Notes under the pieces: generated by a model | Told to the model about the DNA's origin: nothing | Database searches by the model: none | The model's input: only the letters and a program-made list of their open reading frames with translations | Assembly (NCBI RefSeq): GCF_012641745.1 | Contig: NZ_WEHZ01000029.1 | Span: 1 to 64,000, forward strand | Source: Pseudoalteromonas peptidolytica | Lineage (GTDB): Bacteria; Pseudomonadota; Gammaproteobacteria; Enterobacterales; Alteromonadaceae | DNA length: 64,000 bases | Direction: 5' to 3' | In this document: piece by piece, positions 34,888 to 42,762 of the stretch | Numbering within the stretch: the stretch's first letter is position 1 | How the letters are laid out: each line of letters starts with the position of its first letter | Translations under genes and position numbers: made by a program

Positions 34888-36467
34888 GGGAGTCATTTTT
34901 TCGTGGTATGACTTGGTTACACACCTGGGTTGGTTTACTCGTTTGTTGGTTGCTATTTTTAATCTTCTTTGCTGGGACTGCGAGTTTTTTCAGACATGAA
35001 ATTAGCTTATGGGCGCAGCCAGCGACACATCATTTACCGCAATATAACCATGCTTTTCAACAGCAAACCGTTACAAAAAGCATAGAACGGTTTCAACACA
35101 TTGCTCCCACAGCCGAATCTTGGCGTATAGAACTGCCAACCGAGCGCCGCCCGAGCCTTTTACTTATGTACTCTGAGAAACCCGAAGAAGGAGAAAGAAG
35201 AGGGAAGCGCCATTCAGAATACTTGGATCCGATCACGTTAGATGCGCTACCTGAGTTTAGAGATACAAAAGGAGGCAACTTCTTCTATCGCCTTCATTTC
35301 GACTTACATTATATGAATGCAATAACCGCACGGTGGATTGTATGCTTCGCGACCTTATTCATGCTGATTGCGCTAATCTCTGGTGTGGTGATCCATAAGC
35401 GTATTTTTAAGGATTTATTTCAATTTAGAAGCAAAAAAGGTCTTCGAAGTTGGTTAGATGCACATAATGTCTCATCCGTTATTGCTTTACCTTTTCATAT
35501 AATGATCACCTACACCGGTTTGGTTACGCTAATTTTTATGCTGTTACCACAACCTGCGCAGCAACGCTATGAAGACAAACAAACGCTAAGAGCCGAGCGC
35601 TATCCTCTACTTGCGACAGCACCTGCTACAGGGCTGCCGCTTCAGGAGCTTGCGTTAAATAAAGCATTGGATCACTATTATACTAACTCAGGCAATGCGC
35701 CACTTCGCCGTGTCGTTATTTCATCACCAAACGATGCAAGCGCAACTATAAAGCTTTATGCCAACGCGGGGCGTGCTGTACAGGATGATCCACCGAGCTG
35801 GATGTACAATGCCGCATCTGGTGAGTTATTAAAAACACACAATGTCACCTTATCTGGTGCAGAAAACCTCTACGGCGGCATGATAGCACTACACACAGGA
35901 CGGTTGGCAGAGCCGACCCTGCGATGGCTGTACTTTATTGCAGGACTCGCAGGCTGCGTAATGATAGCAACAGGTGCTGTCATGTGGGCTAAGCGGCTAC
36001 GCCAAAAGCTTAAGAGAGATGAAAAGCCAGGCTTTGGCCTTAAACTGGTAGAGTCTCTAAACTTAGGTACAATAATGGGTCTACCAGCGGCAACGGCAGC
36101 ATTTTTCTATGCCAATCGTTTATTACCTACGGAGCTTGTTGCACGCGCAGACAAAGAGGTACTCGTATTCTTTATTGTCTGGGCTATCGTTGCCATCGCT
36201 GCCTGTTACAAATCGGATAGATTAGCTTGGCAACTGACGGCTAAAGTAAACGCGCTCGCATGGGCGGGACTTCCTGTAGTGTCCATGCTCACGATTGAAG
36301 GGAACTTGGTGAGTTATTTAATACATAAACAGTGGGTATTATTTGGTTTTGACGCACTGGCTATTGGTATTGCCGTAAGCTTTTTGGTGCAAGCTAGGAA
36401 GTTAGGTCGCTCCCAAGTAACACCAGCAGCACCCTCCCGCCGCTCTCAACGCGAGGTTAAGATCTGA
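34884..36467 (+). CDS. PepSY-associated membrane protein (putative ferrisiderophore reductase)
   Basis: A protein of about 527 residues. GTG at 34884 is chosen because GGAGG lies 6 bases before it and it overlaps the previous stop (GTGA). Four or more membrane segments with conserved His (WLHTWVGLLVCW near the start, RLHFDLHYMNAITARWIVCF, ALPFHIMITYTGLVTLIF, MIALHTGRLAEPTLRW) frame periplasmic PepSY-like regions. The His pairs are suited to haem binding, as in FoxB/ViuB-linked inner-membrane reductases. Probable role: release of iron from siderophores at the inner membrane. Middle gene of the iron module. Confidence 0.87.
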   Translation: MRESFFRGMTWLHTWVGLLVCWLLFLIFFAGTASFFRHEISLWAQPATHHLPQYNHAFQQQTVTKSIERFQHIAPTAESWRIELPTERRPSLLLMYSEKPEEGERRGKRHSEYLDPITLDALPEFRDTKGGNFFYRLHFDLHYMNAITARWIVCFATLFMLIALISGVVIHKRIFKDLFQFRSKKGLRSWLDAHNVSSVIALPFHIMITYTGLVTLIFMLLPQPAQQRYEDKQTLRAERYPLLATAPATGLPLQELALNKALDHYYTNSGNAPLRRVVISSPNDASATIKLYANAGRAVQDDPPSWMYNAASGELLKTHNVTLSGAENLYGGMIALHTGRLAEPTLRWLYFIAGLAGCVMIATGAVMWAKRLRQKLKRDEKPGFGLKLVESLNLGTIMGLPAATAAFFYANRLLPTELVARADKEVLVFFIVWAIVAIAACYKSDRLAWQLTAKVNALAWAGLPVVSMLTIEGNLVSYLIHKQWVLFGFDALAIGIAVSFLVQARKLGRSQVTPAAPSRRSQREVKI

Positions 36468-36799
36468 TGCAATGGCTGATATTTTTATTTTGTCTACTTG
36501 CCTTTATGGGATTTGCCATAGCGAAACCCAACCACTATAAAGAAGTACTAGGCAAACGCCCAAAAGGTAATATAACAAGTCACTTAAATATTGCCAGCTG
36601 GCTTTGTCTTATAGGCAGCCTGATACTGTCAATCGTAACTCAAGGCGCATATGGTAGCGTACAATTTATTGGTTACATGACAGTAGCAGTGCTGCTACTG
36701 GTGGCTATTTTTGCAACCAAGCCTCACTATTTCAGATCACTATTTTACCTAGTGAGCTTTAGCATCGTATTGTGCTCACTATATTGGATCATTATTTAA
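36467..36799 (+). CDS. DUF3325-family membrane protein
   Basis: A 110-residue protein with three or four membrane segments (LIFLFCLLAFMGFAIA, WLCLIGSLILSIV, YMTVAVLLLVAIF). DUF3325 regularly closes DUF3649-PepSY operons. Its start overlaps the previous stop (TGATG). A terminator hairpin follows 3 bases after the stop. A copy of the 20-bp motif lies inside it at 36733-36752. Confidence 0.8.
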   Translation: MQWLIFLFCLLAFMGFAIAKPNHYKEVLGKRPKGNITSHLNIASWLCLIGSLILSIVTQGAYGSVQFIGYMTVAVLLLVAIFATKPHYFRSLFYLVSFSIVLCSLYWIII

Positions 36800-36802
36800 C
36801 TA

Positions 36803-36826
36803 AGGTGCTGCTTGCAGCGCCCTTTT
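36803..36826 (+). terminator. Terminator of the iron module
   Basis: GGTGCTGC and GCAGCGCC form a stem with a TT loop and one mismatch, followed by CTTTT. Confidence 0.65.
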
Positions 36827-37228
36827 CAGATCACTATTTTACTAAGGTTTCTTAGTTAACCCTTTGAAAGAACAACATTTAGAACAAAATATCGCCAGCA
36901 CTCCACTTCAAGACGCAAATTTACTAACTCAAACCACATACACTTGGTAAAATTCTGATCCAATTCGCTCTTTTTGATTGGTTAGTTAGTAAAAATATGA
37001 TCTATATATTTTCTCTTTGCATTAGCTTAGTAAAAATCTGATCCAAACAAGGGAACATAGCCCTAAAGTTACAAACCAACAGAGATGAGGGATGTGCTAA
37101 CTCATGGCTTTTAAACTCACAGCATATTATTTCTTTATCTAGCGTGTCTATTTTAGGTAATTGAAAAACTGATGGTGAAAGTTAACTTTAATGCCACTGT
37201 CCAACTCAGTTAGTAAAATTACGATCTA
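36827..37228. repeat. Cluster of a 20-bp repeated motif (left cluster)
   Basis: Copies, read in the TTAGTAAAA direction: 36847-36828 CTTAGTAAAATAGTGATCTG region, 36943-36962 CTTGGTAAAATTCTGATCCA, 36985-37004 GTTAGTAAAAATATGATCTA, 37026-37045 CTTAGTAAAAATCTGATCCA, 37209-37228 GTTAGTAAAATTACGATCTA. Bases between GTAAAA and GATC vary, the flanks do not. Confidence 0.75.
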
Positions 37229-37387
37229 ATACATGATGGGAGTGATGATAGGCCTTGAAGCCGCTATTATTTCCACCGATACGATATTGAGGAATAACAG
37301 CGGCTGAAGTCATTGGCTACTGCGAAGCTTACGTACTAGAGTAAACTCACAATGTATCGCTTAACTCTTATGAAATGAGTGCCCTTT

Positions 37388-39058
37388 TTATCGTGAGACA
37401 TGCTGGGTTGTTGCCTTCCAGTCTAACTGCATATCCCAAACATATCGGTGTTGGGGGGCGAGTGGTTGCTGCGAGTCATCAACTTGCTCAAGCACGTTTT
37501 TTGCTTTCACTAAGGTAGCATCGCGACCAAATAAGTAGCTTTGCTCATGCACAATCGTCAAGTATGCTTTATTCAATGCCAATGCACGCGCTTTTGAAGG
37601 TGTAATTAGCTCATATATATTTTCAATAGCATTCACTTTCTCTGTATTTAGCGAGCCATCCTTGTTGAACCAGCGCATTAGCATTTCTTGATTTTGCCTA
37701 AACTCATCCCCTCCTCCGACACGCATCATATAAGTTAAAAACTCTCCTTGTACTTCACCTTTATTTGGCACATCTTTTATATCGTGTAAATTGATATAAC
37801 CCCAACCAAGCTTACCCTCAACTTTTCGCGCAAACGAGAAAGTCTGATCATACGTAGAGCCGATCGTCTTGTGGCAGCCATTACAAAACGCTAATTCTTG
37901 CTCATGCTGCGGACGAAGTTGCCCCGACTTGTCTTCGATGTATCCGTTAATGGTCCAGCCGAAGTTGTTGTTAATCCCTAAATCACCAAGGTAAAGTGTT
38001 TGAGGGTAGTTTTCAAAAGACTTTTCTTTTGCTTCACGATAATAAGCGGCTCCCAGAGATTGTTTTGACTTAAAGTTATGCTTTTTCATATAGCGTACTT
38101 CTTTCATTCTGGGCGCGTTAAATATCTGCCCATTATCGTCTACTCCTATGTAACGAACAGTATGCAAAAACTCAGTATCTTCTGGGTACAGCTGATGGGC
38201 AAGTTGAATGCGCTTCGCATCTCCAACATAATGTAGGCGGCGTTTTATTTTATTTACTTGGGCTATTTTGCCATCGCCATTTAAATCCTCACCAACTCGC
38301 AATTCTGAAATTAAGGGCGCAGATATTTCGTCAAGCCCCTTTACAGCCATCTCCACTAAACTCAGATTTGTTAAGTACACATCTTGGTTATACGTATCAC
38401 CTTTTTCTCTAAAAGCGTCGGCAAGCCTTATCATTACATCCCCAGTTGAGCCGTTGGTTGGCCAAAAGGTGCTAGGAAAAGGTTTATAATTAAATGCCAC
38501 CCAACCACTACCGTCATTCGCTATCCCTAATTCATTGAATGCTTTATCTGGGTATGCCAAATCTTTGATTGGTGTTATTTCGCCTTTCCAGCTCGGGTCA
38601 TTTTTAAGCTTTTCAATAAAAGGTGTGTAATTGTCTTGATTAACCCAGTTAGTAATATCTTGATCTGAAATACGCTTAATAAGTTCAGAGCGGTCTATAA
38701 ACAAGTTTTTCCAGTGGTTTTTGAACCCCAAATCAGAAAACTCATAGGCACCTTGTAAGTTTGCATCTCGCATCATGTTCGGCCTACTTTTATCGTCGTA
38801 TGACTGATGACACGCGTAGCATGGGTTCTTCACGCCATCTGTTTTTGTGTAACACTGAGGTGGGATAACTGATTCAGGGTTATAAACTTCATTATGTTCC
38901 ATATATGCAGTAGCGGGAATATCATCTCCTGGCTGATAAGGTGGCGAAGCTTGCGCTACTTCTAACAACGTATTGTTCACTATGTTAGGTTGCTCGTTAT
39001 CGCAACCAACTATGCTAATACAACTAAAAAGTACGGAAAAAAGGCTAACGTATTTCAC
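37388..39058 (-). CDS. Two-haem c-type cytochrome lipoprotein
   Basis: A 556-residue protein with a lipoprotein signal (SLFSVLFSCISIVGC, Cys at about 19). Two CxxCH haem motifs are visible: NPCYACHQ at about 80 and AFCNGCHK at about 390. I see no matching catalytic family. GEDLNGDGKI resembles a calcium-binding loop. It lies 62 bases downstream of the PhoX-like gene on the same strand, so the two are probably co-transcribed. A role in electron transfer to or from an envelope enzyme is inferred from the haem sites alone. Confidence 0.8.
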   Translation of the reverse strand: MKYVSLFSVLFSCISIVGCDNEQPNIVNNTLLEVAQASPPYQPGDDIPATAYMEHNEVYNPESVIPPQCYTKTDGVKNPCYACHQSYDDKSRPNMMRDANLQGAYEFSDLGFKNHWKNLFIDRSELIKRISDQDITNWVNQDNYTPFIEKLKNDPSWKGEITPIKDLAYPDKAFNELGIANDGSGWVAFNYKPFPSTFWPTNGSTGDVMIRLADAFREKGDTYNQDVYLTNLSLVEMAVKGLDEISAPLISELRVGEDLNGDGKIAQVNKIKRRLHYVGDAKRIQLAHQLYPEDTEFLHTVRYIGVDDNGQIFNAPRMKEVRYMKKHNFKSKQSLGAAYYREAKEKSFENYPQTLYLGDLGINNNFGWTINGYIEDKSGQLRPQHEQELAFCNGCHKTIGSTYDQTFSFARKVEGKLGWGYINLHDIKDVPNKGEVQGEFLTYMMRVGGGDEFRQNQEMLMRWFNKDGSLNTEKVNAIENIYELITPSKARALALNKAYLTIVHEQSYLFGRDATLVKAKNVLEQVDDSQQPLAPQHRYVWDMQLDWKATTQHVSR

Positions 39059-39120
39059 TTTTATGACTCCAAAATTTGGACAAAAAAATGCAGTGCATCG
39101 ATAAATGCACTGCCATCTAT

Positions 39121-41043
39121 TTAGTTATTTTGCTTTGGATCATAAAGCCATAGCGTATTGTTTTCTTGGAAGCCATCTTCACCGATAATGATGCGACCAT
39201 CTTCCATCACAATCACGTTGTCAGGTTGTGAGAGTTGATTCACATCACAGCGCTCAGCACCAGTAAGTGAAGAGCGGTACGTCGATCCCATTACAACTGG
39301 CTCAATACGTGTTAAGTTATAGTTATTGTCGATATGTGCTCGATATACACCGCCACAATCTTTCACCCGTGCTGAAAGTTGAATATCACCCTCACCATCA
39401 ATCATGGTTTTATCTATATCTGCAATCCCGATATACATATACGCTTTATCAACGACTTCTCCAGGCACCACATCTTGTCCGGTTACAGCCTCCAAAACGC
39501 GGTTATGATTAATACTAATGCCCTCAAGCTTGCGCCATTCAGCCGTTGCGCCCTTTTGACGTGCAGCTTGTCGTGACTCAAGGAAAATAGCTCTGTTATC
39601 CATAGGTTTACCAGCTGTTACTTTGCCGCCACCATTTTCTATGGTTGGATAGGTTGCAGCCCCTGTCGCCCACGCTTTAACGTCCGCAACAGACAAGTAG
39701 CTTGTTTGCCCTTCCACATAGTCTGATGTATTAATACCATCATACTCAGCAATCCAAGTTTCAATTTGCGCATTACTACCTCGGCCAAGCTCCACCCAAG
39801 AGATGTCAAACCCGGTAACAGCAGGATCTGTCAATCCGCTATCTTGCTTTAATTTTGCCGCATATAGCACACCTGCACTTAAATCTTCAGGTTGATCGGC
39901 AATAAACTTAAACAATACTCCACCGGTATCATCTTGTGATGAATAAACAGTGCGACGATCCGGCATCACGACTGAGTTTTCATGTTCATATCGTCCGATT
40001 GTGAAGTGCTTCACCACATCTGGAGTGTCTGTTGTCGGGTTTTGGATCTCTGCAATATAGCCGTAGCGATATGGATTAGGAAAGTCAGGTGCTGTCAACG
40101 CTTCCATCGTGTCATTCCCTGTTTCGGCAGGGTTATTCCACTGTGGATCTTGTGTCGTATCAACCGCGGACCATACAATCCACTCTTCAGAAGTTAGCGG
40201 AGTTCCCCAAGGAGAAACTGAGCCAAAGCAATTCGCCGCAGTGCCTTTAACACCATCAAAATCAACCATCATTGCTTCTTCAATTGACCACTTACCAGTT
40301 GTCGATTTGCTCATTTTTAAACGGCTTACGCCACCAGGGTAGGCTTCCCAGTTTGTAAACAGGTAACCAGAATCCGCAGTTACTGGAATAAAGCCATTAA
40401 AATCAGGATTGTCGTTTTTAATGATTTCTTCACCTGTGGAGATACTGTAATGTACCCCAAGACCGCCAGCTAATCCTTTGTCACCTAGCTGCGAGAACTT
40501 ATCACCTGTTTGCCCCAAAATTTGGTATTGGCCAATTGCAGAAACCACCGTTTGTTGCTCCATGGTTGATGCAGGTACTGGAGCACTGGGTATATTAGAT
40601 GGCAAGTTATTAAAATTCACACCTGTGAGGACACCCACTGTACCTGTATTAAAAGGCGTGTTGTTAAAGTTATCTGTCTCAGTGTTTGTGTCATTTGGAT
40701 GTTGCACATTAAAGAATAAATCACCACCTTGAGAGAGGAAAAGACCCGTTACCTCTGCACCTGCTGGTACCGTTGCGATACGGACTAGACCAGGAACACT
40801 ATAACTACCGTCACGACCATCCGTACCGTCAGTACCGTCAGTACCATCCACACCGTCCTTGCCGCTGGTGCCATCAGTGCCATCGACACCATCCTGACCA
40901 TTGGTGCCATTTGTTCCATCTTGACCCGCAGTTCCTTGCTCACCTTTCGGGCCCGTGGCGCCTTGCGCACCATCGTCACCGTCACAAGCTGTCAGTGCCA
41001 TGGCAACTGCCGCTGCTATTAAAGAATATGCTACACGCTTCAT
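39121..41043 (-). CDS. PhoX-like (DUF839) lipoprotein with collagen-like repeats
   Basis: A 640-residue protein. A lipoprotein signal ends at Cys20 (AAAVAMALTAC). It is followed at once by about 18 Gly-X-Y triplets (residues about 24-80; GAQGATGPKGEQG, then many GTDG and GVDG units). The rest resembles DUF839/PhoX beta-propeller proteins (SGEEIIKNDNPDFNGF, YGYIAEIQNP, RYEHENSVVMPDRRTVYSSQDD, LEGISINHNRVLEAVTG, VIVMEDGRIIIGEDG). PhoX enzymes are calcium/iron alkaline phosphatases; whether this member keeps that activity cannot be decided here. The collagen-like part probably acts as a stalk between membrane and propeller. Confidence 0.85.
   Translation of the reverse strand: MKRVAYSLIAAAVAMALTACDGDDGAQGATGPKGEQGTAGQDGTNGTNGQDGVDGTDGTSGKDGVDGTDGTDGTDGRDGSYSVPGLVRIATVPAGAEVTGLFLSQGGDLFFNVQHPNDTNTETDNFNNTPFNTGTVGVLTGVNFNNLPSNIPSAPVPASTMEQQTVVSAIGQYQILGQTGDKFSQLGDKGLAGGLGVHYSISTGEEIIKNDNPDFNGFIPVTADSGYLFTNWEAYPGGVSRLKMSKSTTGKWSIEEAMMVDFDGVKGTAANCFGSVSPWGTPLTSEEWIVWSAVDTTQDPQWNNPAETGNDTMEALTAPDFPNPYRYGYIAEIQNPTTDTPDVVKHFTIGRYEHENSVVMPDRRTVYSSQDDTGGVLFKFIADQPEDLSAGVLYAAKLKQDSGLTDPAVTGFDISWVELGRGSNAQIETWIAEYDGINTSDYVEGQTSYLSVADVKAWATGAATYPTIENGGGKVTAGKPMDNRAIFLESRQAARQKGATAEWRKLEGISINHNRVLEAVTGQDVVPGEVVDKAYMYIGIADIDKTMIDGEGDIQLSARVKDCGGVYRAHIDNNYNLTRIEPVVMGSTYRSSLTGAERCDVNQLSQPDNVIVMEDGRIIIGEDGFQENNTLWLYDPKQNN
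40805..40977 (-). repeat. Collagen-like Gly-X-Y coding repeat
   Basis: Degenerate 9-base units encoding G-T-D, G-V-D and G-K-D triplets, tandemly arranged inside the PhoX-like gene. Such tracts can change length by slippage. Confidence 0.75.
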
Positions 41044-41208
41044 GAGTTACTCCAGTTCCTAAGTATTATTGTTTTGAAAAGCGTGCAACAGTGTGAAGTG
41101 TTCCTGTTACAGTTGACTGAATGATTTATTAACCATTTCCTACAGGAATAAGACACGATGGCCGTTGTCTCACGACCATTGAAATGAAAACCCAAAAAGG
41201 GTACTGAT

Positions 41209-41225
41209 TGTAAAGGGGGTTTACA
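41209..41225. terminator. Small hairpin at the lipocalin gene end
   Basis: TGTAAA and TTTACA pair around GGGGG just after the minus-strand lipocalin stop. The stem is short and AT-rich, so its effect may be weak. Confidence 0.35.
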
Positions 41226-41762
41226 CTACTCTTGCTCTATTGCTTCATGCTCCATATAAATAAGTGCTTCAGTGTCAAAGCCATATCTATCAGATGTCGC
41301 TTTAAATTTATTCATAACGGCTTCAGACACTTTCGGAGTTCTTGAAAGTAACCATAGATAATCTCGGTTATAGCTTGTTACAAAAGCATATTGATAGTCT
41401 TCATCTAATTCAAACACCACATAGCTTCCATAAAATGGACCAAAAAATGATACTTTAAGGTGTGCTATTTCCTTATTTGCAACAAACTTGGCCTTTCCTA
41501 TCGCTTCTTTCCACACTCGCTCTTCTGTTACATACCCCCGATTAACAACCTTGATAGAGCCATCTGAATTCTGGCTGTAAGTCGCGGTAACATTTTGCAT
41601 TCCTCTCTCAAATGCGTGATCCAACCTTGCAATTTCGTACCAAGTACCTTGGTATCGCTCAACATTAAATTCTTTGACCGGTCCAATTCCATTTGGCAGT
41701 CCGGTGCAGGCCGCCATCGATATGGTCATGATCGCACCCAAAAGTAGCTGTCTTAATTTCAT
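41226..41762 (-). CDS. blc: Outer-membrane lipocalin (Blc family)
   Basis: A 178-residue lipoprotein. The start at 41762 has GGAG seven bases upstream and gives the signal LRQLLLGAIMTISMAAC, with the lipobox Cys at about 18. The lipocalin motif 1 is FNVERYQGTWYEIARLDHAFERGM, followed by VTATYSQNSDGSIKVVNRG and the late motif DRYGFDTEALIYM. Blc proteins bind fatty acids or lysophospholipids at the outer membrane. The longer in-frame start at 41792 was rejected because its leader is charged. Confidence 0.92.
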   Translation of the reverse strand: MKLRQLLLGAIMTISMAACTGLPNGIGPVKEFNVERYQGTWYEIARLDHAFERGMQNVTATYSQNSDGSIKVVNRGYVTEERVWKEAIGKAKFVANKEIAHLKVSFFGPFYGSYVVFELDEDYQYAFVTSYNRDYLWLLSRTPKVSEAVMNKFKATSDRYGFDTEALIYMEHEAIEQE

Positions 41763-41873
41763 TATTGTCTCCAATTTTGTCATCCTAATCATACGCGCTT
41801 ATTAATGTTGTAGATTAGATCAAAATATAATTAGTACTTGGTATGTAAAGAAAGTAGTGATTTACCGTTTAGC

Positions 41874-42473
41874 ATGCCAATTTTTCCCGATTTATTTTAC
41901 ACTTATAAAAATTTATCTCAGCAATGCCCCATGGATACAACACAAAACAAAAAAATACTAACTCGTGGCTTTGGTGCAAAGACAGGTCATGTTGCCTTTT
42001 ATATTGAACATCCACCAGCCATACTTTCCTATAAGAACATCAGTAAAATCATACCCCTAGAGGGTGGAGAGATTGATTATATCAACAACCAATGTGGTAA
42101 TGGCTGGCGGAAAATATTTAATGTTTTTGCCAAGTTTTTGTTCGCGGCTCAGTTGCCAGATCACAATATTACTAACTTCCCAAGTTGGCAGTCATATCGA
42201 GATAGCGCTTTATTACAAGCCTCAAGCCAAGAAGCCCTACTCTTTTCACCACCAGATTTTTCAATAAAATCATACAACTGGCATATAATTGCAGGGCGAA
42301 CATATGCTAAATCGCTATTGAAAGATCAGATTTTTACTAACAGCTTGATATGGTTAGATGATGAGTTTGCAGTAGATACAGAGTTAAACCTGATCGTTTC
42401 ACCATTTTTAGACTATCGCCAGCTAAGTAATATAAAAATCAATAGGTTAACAAAGATAATTAAGGGAAACTAA
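41874..42473 (+). CDS. DUF6942-like protein, unknown function
   Basis: A protein of about 199 residues without signal peptide or membrane segment. Notable stretches are EIDYINNQCGNGWRKIFNVFAKFL, SWQSYRDSALLQASSQEALLFSPP and LDYRQLSNIKINRL. They resemble a conserved family in Vibrio, Shewanella and Pseudoalteromonas that I recall as DUF6942; this is from memory and not certain. The start at 41874 is a choice between weak options: a TTG at 41838 in frame is the alternative. Two copies of the 20-bp motif lie inside the gene (42158-42177, encoding PDHNITN, and 42323-42342, encoding KDQIFTN), and five more lie within 720 bases downstream. Confidence 0.65.
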   Translation: MPIFPDLFYTYKNLSQQCPMDTTQNKKILTRGFGAKTGHVAFYIEHPPAILSYKNISKIIPLEGGEIDYINNQCGNGWRKIFNVFAKFLFAAQLPDHNITNFPSWQSYRDSALLQASSQEALLFSPPDFSIKSYNWHIIAGRTYAKSLLKDQIFTNSLIWLDDEFAVDTELNLIVSPFLDYRQLSNIKINRLTKIIKGN

Positions 42474-42683
42474 GCTCATTTCTGCCATCATTGACGTTAA
42501 CTTCACACTCTTAGATCACACTTTTACTAGGTAAAAATGTGATCTAACGTAAAGCGCTTTAGTATCAGATCATCATTTTACTAACCTAATTAGCAGTTAT
42601 ATTGCTTACAAATCGGCTTCTTAACGTCGAAATATAGGATAAAACAACAGAAAGCGAGCAATCTAGATCAATATTTTACTAAC
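42158..42683. repeat. Cluster of the 20-bp repeated motif (right cluster)
   Basis: Six copies: 42158-42177, 42323-42342, 42512-42530, 42566-42585 and 42664-42683 read on the minus strand, and 42530-42547 on the plus strand. A seventh (43171-43190, plus) lies in the methyltransferase gene. Each has GTAAAA or a near match, a variable 3-4 bases, and GATCT. Confidence 0.75.
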
Positions 42684-42690
42684 ACCTCTT

Positions 42691-42740
42691 ATACCAATTT
42701 GCTTAATTAAGTGGTCTATTTTGAGGCAAGCAAATTGGTA
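42691..42740 (+). repeat. MITE with large internal deletion (copy G)
   Basis: ATACCAATTTGCTTAATTAA is followed by GTGGTCTATTTTGAGGCAAG and directly by CAAATTGGTA: both termini remain but the interior is lost, leaving 50 bases. Confidence 0.7.
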
Positions 42741-42762
42741 GTAGACTTGGTAAAAACTTGCT

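Larger units (their letters stand above)
36800..37387. other. Gene-free region with a 20-bp motif array
   Basis: No gene is visible between the iron module and the convergent two-haem lipoprotein gene. A terminator (36803-36826) is followed by five copies of the STTAGTAAAAWNNTGATCYR motif: 36827 (minus), 36943, 36985, 37026 and 37209 (plus). The three central ones are spaced 42 and 41 bases apart. Confidence 0.75.

Noticed and set aside
36943..37228. Possible CRISPR array in the left motif cluster
   Set aside because: The spacing is regular for only three copies, the repeats are not identical, copies occur in both orientations and in coding genes, and no cas genes are present.
40773..41045. 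Plus-strand frame rich in His, Arg and Tyr repeats
   Set aside because: It is the antisense reading of the collagen-like repeat in the PhoX-like gene.
5988..41225. GGGGGTTTACA found near 5988, 28680 and 41215
   Set aside because: Only 11 bases shared, in unrelated contexts; one copy is a ribosome binding site plus start codon, so this looks like chance.
41811..41832. Possible further copy of the 20-bp motif (TAGATCAAAATATAATTAGTAC)
   Set aside because: The spacing between GATC and TTAGTA is longer and the A-run is missing, so I did not count it.
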